From: Dastarcus helophoroides
Taxonomy: Eukaryota > Arthropoda > Insecta > Coleoptera > Bothrideridae
DNA length: 64,000 bases
Direction of reading: 5' to 3'
NCBI GenBank assembly: GCA_028583605.1
Contig: CM053325.1
Span: 43,346,987 to 43,410,986, forward strand
Both the position numbers and the translations under genes were made by a program. The notes under the pieces are model-generated. The model saw only the letters and a list, made by a program, of their open reading frames with translations, was not told the DNA's origin and did not search any database. Within the stretch, counting starts at the first letter, position 1. The number at the start of each line of letters is the position of its first letter. Below are positions 29,301 through 41,300 of this stretch, piece after piece.

Positions 29301-32300
29301 AGTAATCTTGGATCACTCAAACCGTCTAAGTGGACATATAAAGGGCCCTGATATTAAGACCTGCTATACACCAAGGACATTTATTTCTAAATAATTCCTT
29401 TTGGTATTTTTGTAGACAGAAATGAAACATGTTTTTCAGTTTTGTGCCGACAAAGAGTTTAAGATTAATAATAATAATCATCAGACCGTAGCAAGACAGG
29501 TGTAACAGATGTATCCATATAGGACCAAATGTAAGATACGCAGGAATCTTCATTACGTCAACAAATTTTAGCCACGACATTTAAATTTTGGTATCAGAAA
29601 CATTTTGCGTATCTGGCATTTTTAGATGTCAGACATATTTTAAGGCGTACTACGACGACCTTGTTTTGGGATTCAATATTTTGAAGTATCTTGCTTTTTT
29701 TAAGTGATCAAAAATATTTTAGGACTTGATATTTTTTTGTCATTAATATTCACATTTTTGTTACCGTTATTTTTCAGGGCATACATTTAACACTTTTCAT
29801 AGAGACTTTAAAAGCTAGCCGCAACACTGATAATACTGATAAAATTCTCAGAAGAGTAACAAAAATTATAGCATACATAGTTAAGTCCCTTCAAATATTT
29901 TAAAGTAAAAGATTTGCAATTGGTAATATTGTACGAAAGATTTATTAATGCCTCGGTCCATTATCAAAGATAATAAAAATTGCTTTGCAAGATATTAAAA
30001 AACCTCTCGCGAAAATATTTAAAATTTACGTTAATTTCTACTTATCCAATTACCTCCACTAATTTAGCATAATTTTCTCTGTCCCTTGGTTTACCCCCGT
30101 CTCTAAAAGTGGGATATTCCCAGTCCAAATCCAATCCATCAAAATGATTTTGCCTTAGGAATTTTATGGCATTTTTTACTAATTCCTTTCGTCTCTCCGG
30201 ATTTGCTACCATAGGAGAAAACCTAGATGAACCTTCGTTCCAACCACCGATAGCTAATAATGTTTTCAAATTTTTATTGTAGGTTTTCAACCCAGTGAAT
30301 TTGGCATATCCTCCTGAAAAAGAAAAGTTAGTTAGATGAATAGATAGCGCTCAACTTGATTGGTTTCAGAAAAAGAAAACAAAATTCGACTACGAAATAA
30401 CATTATATTAAAGCAGCAGTCATCTAATGTAATTGTTGATCTAAATTATAAATTAAGATCTGACAAACGATTTAATTGATTTGAAATGTGCAAAATTTGT
30501 CCTTCATATAAGAGCTTATTCAATATCTGAACCGTTCCAAGAGAAAAACAGTTTTAAACCTATAACATGTAAAACTCAAGGTTGTGAGATATTAGCGCAT
30601 TGTTTAAAATAAGTTCATAGCGAATTAACTTGCAAATGCAACCTACTTTTCCAGTTTAATCGAATTCAAGAGATGCCTTGTAAGTACTTTCATTTTTTTG
30701 AGCCGAAAGTTATTCTCTTTATTAAAATCATTTGCAGTTTTTTAAATACTCATTAAAACATCGACATAAATGGAAAGTCATTATGTAAGGAAACGCATTC
30801 TAATTCTACCTTTTATTTAGGAAGTCACAATTACAAAATCTGATTCATGCACCGTAATATCTTGAACGATTCTTGGTTAAAATGAATTTTGAATTGCAAA
30901 TACGTATATTCGACCTTCTTTGCGAAAGTAAAAGCATTGTTTTCATTAACGAATGTTGCAGACTTACTTACGTTATATGTATACTATATAACCAAAAAAT
31001 AATGATGATAGTAATTTCACAAGAAATGTTGATAATTTTTTCTATACATATTTTTTTAGAGATTAAAACTTAAGTTTTAGAATTTCTGGGACCTCAATGA
31101 CCAATTGACCAAGGGAAAACTTGTCCAGGTACGATACAATTTATTCTATTATACAAGGTGATTCTAAATGTAATACCATAAATTCAGATTCCTACTTTAG
31201 AGTCCAAAATAAGACGAGAGATGAGTGGCCTAAAGGCCCAGCGCAACTATTCATAAGGTTGTTTCCAACCTTATGGATGGCTAAGCTTTCACGTGCATTT
31301 AACCTAGAATTCTTAACAGTTTACTATTATTATTTATCCTGTGATCTAATTCAAAATTGAGCCACATTTGACATTAACAGTTTACTATTATTATTTATCC
31401 TGTGGTCTAATTCAAAATTGAGCCACATTTGACTTCTCAGTTCATCCGCACCTCAAATGAGCCAAATGCTCCTTCGGAAGGATTTTAAGAGATCTATAGT
31501 CGGCCCAACGTACCTTTGAGTACAATTTTTGCACGAAATTTGGTAAATACCTAACTTGTTCGTTTGCTCTACTTTATCCTTGAAACTATCCAAAAGCAAA
31601 TTTAATTTGCCGTTAGAACTGTAAACAACCCGGAAGTCAACTTTTCGTAAAATTTCACCTAAATCATGCGTAAGTGAGAGTTCAAATGGAAGTGAGACGA
31701 ACTTAAAGTTTTTGTTTTCGTCAGTTCGGAGAGTCGTGGTATTTACCAAGTGACATTCAAATTTTTTCCTATTTATAATTTTATAAATAATATTTGGATC
31801 AAACCTATTGACTTCAGCTATGTGTTTAGTTGTCTTCAATTCCTTTCCGAATCTTTCTCCATCACGAGGAAGACTCAGAAGGCGATGGGTAAGGAAGTTG
31901 AAGCTTGCCATTTTGTGTTGGATACAATGGTTGGAATCTATTTTTATTTCTATTAACTAAAGTGTCTAAAAACGCTAATGTTAACTGTTGGAAAACGTGA
32001 AATAATACATCCATGAAATTATCTAAATTTTGATTTCTTGTGTCGAAAATAAGCAAAAATGTCATCTACATATCTAACCCATACCCTAGGAAACAAACAT
32101 TCTTTTTTAAGACGATTTTCAAGAACACTTATGAAGAGCTCAGCCATGAAAGGTGACAAAGGATTTCCCATGGCTGCGCCTTCAAGTTGTTTACAATACT
32201 CCTTTTTAATTTGGAAACAATTTTGATTAATGAATATTTTCGTTAGTGAAACATATTCGTCAATCTTCCACAAAATTGCCTGAAAGGTCATTAGATTCCA

Positions 32301-35300
32301 GCAGATATCGAAGGTATAATAAGGTTTGAGGTATGGGTACACTTGGAAAAAGGGAGAAAACATCAAAAGAAATCAACATTTTAACCTCGAAAAACTTTTC
32401 ATTCTGAAATTTCTGCCCAAACTCTTGGGAATTCCTGAGTAACAAAGTGAGTTGTTGAAAGTCAGTGATCCTATAGCTGACACAATTGGGCTCACCACAT
32501 TTCCAGGTTTATGAATCTTTGGCACACATATACATAAGTTAAAAAATTTATATTTTCATTTTGTAACAGATTAACATCGAAACCTGAGAAATAGGATATT
32601 TCGAGAAATGTTAAGTTAAGCTAAAAAAGTAGAAAGAAATTTTGAGGAGGAAACACATTAAAGCACTAAAGAAAATACTGCGGCTTATGATTAAGCCAAA
32701 GAAGGTTTTATCCCCTTACCACATCAGCAATTAATCAATAATTATGCGATTTCGACAGCAGAACTGGCATTTTTAACCGTATACTAATTTTAATTGTTTA
32801 GTAAAAGAAACACCAAATTCATATGCATTGAGATTAAAATCGTTACTGGTAGTCTTTTGCTTTATTTTCTATTCTTAACTGTTTACAACATCTAGTACAT
32901 GCAAACTTGTCCTTACAGAAATAGTCTTCTATACATTGAATGCCGCCAGTGGCTCCTTATCGGCATTAAAGATATCCTTAATTTTTGAATTAAATTGATA
33001 ATTTGGTGAAGAACAAAATACACACAAAATTTATAGATTTTTTTTTCATTTCGAGTTTAAAATCAAAATTTTAAGAAAAAAGTTACTAGATTTAAGCTTG
33101 AAATTTTAAATAAATGGTCGATATTTTTGAAAATCTGTAAAATAAAAATTTCTTAAAATTTTGAGTGTAAAATATATTAATATATAAATATAAAAGATTA
33201 AGCTTGAAAGCACGGATTATAGAAGAACGATAGTGCACGACCGCAGAAAACGGTGTCGAAAAAGAGTCTAGAGAGTAGGTAGTACTTTTTCGTGATATCA
33301 GGAGTGATGGAACTCTACTGCCAATGAGGAACGAAGCAAGTAAATGTGGCTATTAAATATCTGTTGAGAAATGTCAGAACTTGCCGATTTTGTTTGATTT
33401 TATTGTCATTTCTCAGTGTATTAAATTCATATTTTTTACAAAAATGACGTTGTTAGAGAAATCTAAAAATGTTTCAGGTGGGTTTTTTGTAGCCTTTCAA
33501 CAGAATAACTGAGCTGCAATTGATATTATGATCCCTTGCGCGTTTAAGATGACGAATAATTTTCAATGAGAGAGAGAGAAAAAAGAAACAGTCGGAGCTA
33601 CTCCACTTTCTAGACGCATTTGGGTCAAATTTTTATACAGGGCCAATATAGGCCGTGCACTACTCTTATTCTATCATCCCTGCTTAAAAGTTAAAATTAT
33701 TTCAAGTTTCAGTCCAAAAAATTCGAGAATTCTAGAAAAAAGGTGACATTTTCCAGCAATCGGGGACAAATTAACCTTGTTGGGAGCCTGTGAATGTTTT
33801 AGTACTTACTTGTCGGAATATTTGTTAGCATTCGAGTTGGATATACCAAACTGACGAGATCTAACAAGATCGAAACCGGTATTTGGTTTCCAAACTTCGA
33901 ATCTAATAAATGTTCAAACCTATTGGTCTGTGCATTATAGAATGATGACCCTTTGTTAAGTCATTAAAAATATTGTGAACAGGATATAGGGGCCCCCACC
34001 AGTATAATACACAAGGCTCCCAACAAGGTTAATTTGTCCCCGATTGCTGGAAAATGTCACCTTTTTTCTAGAATTCTCGAATTTTTTGGACTGAAACTTG
34101 AAATAATTTTAACTTTTAAGCAGGGATGATAGAATAAGAGTAGTGCACGGCCTATATTGGCCCTGTATAAAAATTTGACCCAAATGCGTCTAGAAAGTGG
34201 AGTAGCTCCGACTGTTTCTTTTTTCTCTCTCTCTCATTGAAAATTATTCGTCATCTTAAACGCGCAAGGGATCATAATATCAATTGCAGCTCAGTTATTC
34301 TGTTGAAAGGCTACAAAAAACCCACCTGAAACATTTTTAGATTTCTCTAACAACGTCATTTTTGTAAAAAATATGAATTTAATACACTGAGAAATGACAA
34401 TAAAATCAAACAAAATCGGCAAGTTCTGACATTTCTCAACAGATATTTAATAGCCACATTTACTTGCTTCGTTCCTCATTGGCAGTAGAGTTCCATCACT
34501 CCTGATATCACGAAAAAGTACTACCTACTCTCTAGACTCTTTTTCGACACCGTTTTCTGCGGTCGTGCACTATCGTTCTTCTATAATCCGTGCTTTCAAG
34601 CTTAATCTTTTATATTTATATATTAATATATTTTACACTCAAAATTTTAAGAAATTTTTATTTTACAGATTTTCAAAAATATCGACCATTTATTTAAAAT
34701 TTCAAGCTTAAATCTAGTAACTTTTTTCTTAAAATTTTGATTTTAAACTCGAAATGAAAAAAAAATCTATAAATTTTGTGTGTATTTTGTTCTTCACCAA
34801 ATTATCAATTTAATTCAAAAATTAAGGATATCTTTAATGCCGATAAGGAGCCACTGGCGGCATTCAATGTATAGAAGACTATTTCTGTAAGGACAAGTTT
34901 GCATGTACTAGATGTTGTAAACAGTTAAGAATAGAAAATAAAGCAAAAGACTACCAGTAACGATTTTAATCTCAATGCATATGAATTTGGTGTTTCTTTT
35001 ACTAAACAATTAAAATTAGTATACGGTTAAAAATGCCAGTTCTGCTGTCGAAATCGCATAATTATTGATTAATTGCTGATGTGGTAAGGGGATAAAACCT
35101 TCTTTGGCTTAATCATAAGCCGCAGTATTTTCTTTAGTGCTTTAATGTGTTTCCTCCTTAAAATTTCTTTCTACTTTTTTAGCTTATCTTAACATTTCTC
35201 GAAATATCCTATTTCTCATGTTTTGATGTTAATCTGTTACAAAATGAAAATATAGATTTTTTAACTTATGTGTATGTGTATATTGTCTGCCAAAGATTCA

Positions 35301-38300
35301 TAAACCTGGAAATGCGGTGAGCCCAATTGTGTCAGCTATAGGATCACTGACCTATAACTTATCAAAATGGCTAGTAAAAGAATTCAGCAAATTAGACTTT
35401 CAACAATTCACTTTGTTACTCAGGAATTCCCAAGGGTTTGTGCAGAAATTTCAGAATGAAAAGTTTTTCGAGGTTAAAATGTTGATTTCTTTTGATGTTT
35501 TCTCCCTTTTTCCAAGTGTACCCATACCTCAAACCTTATTATACCTTCGATATTGCTGGAATCTAATGACCTTTCAGGCAATTTTAACGAAGATTGACGA
35601 ATATGTTTCACTAACGAAAACATTAATTAATCAAAATTGTTTCCAAAATAAAAAGGAGTATTATAAACAACTTGAAGGCGCAGCCATGGGAAATCCTTTG
35701 TCACCTTTCATGGCTGAGCTCTTCATAAGTGTTCTTGAAAATCGTCTTAAAAAAGAATGTTTGTTTCCTAGGGTATGGGTTAGATATGTAGATGACATTT
35801 TTGCTTATTTTCGACACAAGAAATCAAAATTTAGATAATTTCATGGATGTATTATTTCACGTTTTCCAACAGTTAACATTAGCGTTTTTAGACACTTTAG
35901 TTAATAGAAATAAAAATAGATTCCAACCATTGTATCCAACACAAAATGGCAAGCTTCAACTTCCTTACCCATCGCCTTCTGAGTCTTCCTCGTGATGGAG
36001 AAAGATTCGGAAAGGAATTGAAGACAACTAAACACATAGCTGAAGTCAATAGGTTTGATCCAAATATTATTTATAAAATTATAAATAGGAAAAAATTTGA
36101 ATGTCACTTGGTAAATACCACGACTCTCCGAACTGACGAAAACAAAAACTTTAAGTTCGTCTCACTTCCATTTGAACTCTCACTTACGCATGATTTAGGT
36201 GAAATTTTACGAAAAGTTGACTTCCGGGTTGTTTACAGTTCTAACGGCAAATTAAATTTGCTTTTGGATAGTTTCAAGGATAAAGTAGAGCAAACGAACA
36301 AGTTAGGTATTTACCAAATTTCGTGCAAAAATTGTACTCAAAGGTACGTTGGGCCGACTATAGATCTCTTAAAATCCTTTCGAAGGAGCATTTGGCTCAT
36401 TTGAGGTGCGGATGAACTGAGAAGTCAAATGTGGCTCAATTTTGAATTAGACCACAGGATAAATAATAATAGTAAACTGTTAATGTCAAATGTGGCTCAA
36501 TTTTGAATTAGATCACAGGATAAATAATAATAGTAAACTGTTAAGAATTCTAGGTTAAATGCACGTGAAAGCTTAGCCATCCATAAGGTTGGAAACAACC
36601 TTATGAATAGTTGCGCTGGGCCTTTAGGCCACTCATCTCTGTTAAAAATATTTAAGGTTGATAGATAAGGAATTGTAACACTGCGACGTGTATGATTAAA
36701 TGAGCATGCGATCGAATGGGGTCGATTATTCCCAAGTGAATATTCTTAGTAATATAAGGGTTAATTTTGGGATTAGGTGTTAGTATCACTCTGAAGATAA
36801 TAGCTTGGCTATCAAAACGGGTTAGATTAACCTTTGTCAAGTATCTCAAATTACGACTTTGATAGCGAAACTTTTGTCTTTTTCTTACCTTTTGCTAAAA
36901 CTTAAGACCGTTATCCTAAAAATTGAAAGATTAAATTTTGATTTTTTTTCTAGACTTTTTTCTGCACATTTCAAATTCACACTTGATAGTTTTTTCTATT
37001 TTTCCTAAAATAACAACTTTATGTTGAATATCTGCTAAGATTATTTTTTTTTATTTCAATTTTTTTTAAACCTCCCGGTTTAAATTTGAAATTTGTTATA
37101 TTTTCCTAGAATTTTAGTTTTTAATTTAACTTTAAAATTTTTATAAAGAATTGGACTTAATCTCAACATTTCTAAAGTTCAGCTGTCTTTCGTTGTTTTA
37201 AAGCCTGTTTCAAAAGATCTACTTTTCCCAAAAATGCTGAGCTAAAAGTTGAAATTATTACTGTCTTTTCAAAGCTTAAAACTTTAAATTCAAAGATTCA
37301 GAAAGAGATTTATTTTTTGAATTTCGAGTTTTCGAGTTTAAAACTTTAAATTCAAAGATTCAGAAAGAGATTTATTTTTTGAATTTCGAGTTTTATAGGA
37401 ATTTCAACCTTTTACCCAAAATGTCCAATTTAGATTTTAAATTTATTACATTTTACTAAAACAAAAAAAATAAATATTGCGTTTTTCTTCAAATTTCACC
37501 TATATTATTAGTTCTTTTTTTCCCACAAAAACATTCAGTTTAAATTTCATTCCTGCTGATTGGCATTTTCTTCGCCAGTTGCTTCTTATGGACGTCTTAA
37601 TTTTCAGCTAACACTTTTTTGTTAAGGAATGGCCAGTTTTTTTAGATTACCCCAAACAGCGATTGCGTTAGATCTTAGTTTATCAATCGCTGTTTGTGAC
37701 CTAACACTCACTAAAAAACACTTAAAAACCACTGTAAAAATTAACGATAAAAATAAATGATAATTAAATTTTACCTTTCGGGCAGTTCACCTCTTTGCGC
37801 GTCGTCACAAATAAAAATGATTTTAAATTTCTCGAAAAACTTTAAACCCTTATGTAACTTAAACGAAATACAACCTACTAAAGATTGCATTTATAAGATA
37901 CCACGTGACTGTAACAAGATGTACATTGGGGAAACTTCACGACCTATGCATGTCCGAATTAATGAACCCAAAAATTACCTAATCAAGGGAGAGTTCCCAA
38001 AATCAAAAATATGTGAACACTCTTTTGATCACAGAATTTAGTGGACCGAATCCACCATCATTTGTAGGGGAACACATCCTAAACAAAGAAAATTAAAGGA
38101 ATCGGTGTTGATTTTATTAAACGGCGATAATTGTGTAGCGAATTGTTCAGTTGAAATAAACGGCATGTAGTTGCCATTGTTGGAAAAGGAGGAAGAAATG
38201 TCAGTAGACAAATTTTGTAGAGCGAAAAATTTAAAATCATTTTTATTTCTGACGACGGAAAGAGAGGTGAACTGCCCGAAAGATAAAATTTAATTATCAT

Positions 38301-41300
38301 TTATTTTTATTGTTAATTTTTACAATGGTTTTTAAGTGTTTTTTAGTACGTGTTAAGTCGCAAACAGCGATTAATAAACTGAGATCTAACACAATCGCTA
38401 CTTGGGGCAATATAGAAGAGATTGCCATTCCTTAACCAAAAAAGAGACGTCTGTAAGAAGGAACTGGCGAAGAAAATGCCAATCAGCAGGAATGGAATTA
38501 ATGAAATTTCGCAAAGACGATACAGAGAATATTCAGTTTAAACTTAAAATGTGTTATTTCTTTCTTAAAAAGTCGATTTTGGACCCAAATCTGTCTCTAA
38601 ATTTCGGAATTTTCCTGAAATTTTTGTTTTAGATTAAAAATGTCTACCGTTTTCCTAAAATTTGGAAACTTCCAATTTTTTTGTTATAAATTTTAAATTT
38701 TGTCAAAATTTTGTTTTGTTCTAAAAATTTCGATTTTTGTCCAAATTTTGAATTTAAAATTCAAATTATAATAAAGCGTTCTTAAAATTACAGATTTAAA
38801 ATTGAAATTTATGAAAATTTTGAAGTTTTAAATCTTGAATTTTTGCTCAAAATTTTGATATTTTTTAAAAGTTTTTAGTTTCATCCCAAATTTTGTTAAA
38901 TTGCTCTTAAAATTTTGACTACAATATCAAAATTTTGACTTTTCTCGAAATTTTGATTTTTGTCTTAAAATTTCGACTTTTTCTTCCCGTATTGAAGCTA
39001 AAATTTCTATTCGAAATTTGGAAAAAAATGTATTTTATAAATGTTGAACGTTTTTTTTTAATTGTGGTTTTGCTGGAAAGTTTTAGTAAAATATTTTATT
39101 TGTTTACTAACATTTTGTTTTTGAAACTAAAAAATCGATTTCATTTTTGGATCCTTACTGAGTTGTCTTTAATTAATATTTCAAATTTTTGAAGTTTTGG
39201 AAATCTGTACTTTTTCTATAAGTCAATTTGTTTTCAATATTTATTCATTATAGAGTTCTTTTAGTGGAACGGGCTGGTTCTTGATTATCTTCAAAAATTA
39301 AAATACAAATTTTGTCCCCTGAAACCAAGAAAGATTAAAAAACACCACAAAGGTTTCTCTAAGGCGTTTCGATAGCCAAGCTATATTATAGAGCTTTGTA
39401 AAATATGTAATTAATTAAACGGGAAAAAAAAAAATAAGAACATTTATGAGACAACATACTAGAGGCTTTTTGAGAAACGAGGTGGAAAAATTGTAAAACG
39501 AATTATCCGCGCTTAATTTAAGCAAGTTACTGATCAATTTCTTAATAAGTTTGTATAGTTTGATAATAAGTTCTTTAAACTAAGTAAATAATTAGGAATT
39601 GGGCAGTTATGGGGACTGCCGACAGAAGTGAAAACTTAAAATTATGATATAACAGTGTTTTTTCCTTAATTTTCAAATTGTCATATCAAAAATAAAAATT
39701 TCAATAATTTGCGAATTAAAATCATTATTTATAATTTTTATATCTGTATAGAATCTAGCCTTTCATCTTGTCTACTTTGGGTTACTGCATATTGTAACAA
39801 AATATAGGTGTAGAATTTGCATTAATAAGGAATTCTCTAACAAAAATTTATAATGGGAAGCGACAGCGATAATGAATCATGTCAGTCAGTGAATTAAACA
39901 GTGAGTTAGTTAGTTGGTTAGTCAGTTAATTAGTCAGCTGGTCAGTTAAATGAATTATAATAGTAGTGTTCCAAAATCAGTTTGGAAATAAAGTGGTTAC
40001 AATTCAGAAAGTTTTAATTATTTCGAACCAATAACGCGCTACAATATTAAAAAACCTGTCACACTATCTAAATTTGCATAGCAAATTTTAAGAAATTTAA
40101 AACAATATATTTTCAATGTATCGATTTTTGGGATGAACGCAGTGCCGGATTACCAAAATTGGAAATTAATTAAAAAAAACTACAATTTTGTTTAAACCTT
40201 CCATATATTTGAATAACGTTTCATCTCGGTAATTCGACATTTCTAATCCGACACTTAGCTAGTCCGACACGTTCCATAATCCGGTGCCAATTCCAAAAGT
40301 CCAAATTTTGAAAAAGCACGCGACTTCTGGGAAACAAATACTTTGAGATTAGTGAAATTCGGATTAGCAGGGTGTCGGATTATCGTAATTATATAGTAAT
40401 TCAAAAAAAACTGCAATTTTTTTGTTAAAATCTTTCATCTTTTCAAACTACGGTCTCATCTCGGTAATCCGACACGTTCAATAATCAATCAATCAGTCAA
40501 TTTCAAAAGTGGTCGAAAAACACGAATTTAGCAAAAATAAAATTTTAAATTTTTTAATAAAGTTGACATTTGAAGTCCAAAAAACATAGGTACATGTACC
40601 TACGAGACACTAGAGCATGTCGGTAATTCAAATTAACGTTATTGGTAACGCGAAACCACTCGTTTGTCTCCTATCTTTAGTCGCTCAACGCGCTTAAAGA
40701 AGCTTTTACTGCAATAATGACAATATCGTCTACAGAATCATAATTCTTAATCACTTGAGCTTTTAGAACAAGAAATGCCGAAACTCTAAATTCCATATCG
40801 ACAGAATCATTATTATCTTCGATGTTATTGCTTAATTTGAGAAGAGACCGGATCCAGTTTGTATTGAAGATATTTTTTTATTCAGATAGAAATATTTTTT
40901 TCGGGTAAGTACCATCGCTAACTAAGATTGAAAACTTGTGAGATATTCTCGAGATTTTATTCTTGAAAATATTTTGCAGGACACTTAGTGCGTTGATGCC
41001 TGATCTGATCGTACGTAAATGTAAATCTTAAATCACTACTAACAATCCTTGGATTTACCTTTAATCTTTGTTTTCAACATGTTTTGCTAAAAAGTTGTTT
41101 GTAAGAAAGGAGATGGAAGCGATTAATTACTGTATTTCCTTTTCCTCATTCTGCATTCTATTATTATATCTTATGATAACAACACTGAACCACTGACATT
41201 TAAAATTTACATTTAGAAAGCAGTTGGAAACAAAGTATGAAGGAATTGTTTTATTGAAAGGAAAGCAATGAATTCCGATTTTGTATGGCAACTTCCTTGC

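Larger units (their letters stand above)
31217..33789 (-). mobile_element. Left arm of 5.4 kb inverted repeat: Penelope-like element copy 1
   Basis: This arm is the reverse complement of 34014-36640 over its whole length, with few substitutions. It reads, from the centre outward on the minus strand, as a leader region and then an RT plus GIY-YIG relic. Against the right arm it lacks about 46 bp of RT coding sequence near 32450. The outer boundary is at AGAGATGAGTGGCC (31217). Confidence 0.85.
34014..36640 (+). mobile_element. Right arm of 5.4 kb inverted repeat: Penelope-like element copy 2
   Basis: Inverted counterpart of 31217-33789, reading outward on plus. The inner end is AGGCTCCCAACAAGG and the outer end GGCCACTCATCTCT. 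The first 1.2 kb is non-coding leader; the rest is the RT/GIY-YIG relic and a 3' tail with a 61-bp tandem duplication. Confidence 0.85.

Noticed and set aside
35901..36107. Minus-strand 68-codon frame inside the right PLE arm (also mirrored at 31750-31956)
   Set aside because: It is antisense to the PLE C-terminal coding region and has no motif of its own.
31217..36640. Palindrome as a fold-back assembly artefact
   Set aside because: The arms differ by a 46-bp deletion and scattered substitutions and are joined by an asymmetric spacer, which an artefact from one molecule would not give. Long-read confirmation is still desirable.
37277..37400. CRISPR-like or satellite array
   Set aside because: Only two direct units with no spacer; a simple tandem duplication in a eukaryotic genome.
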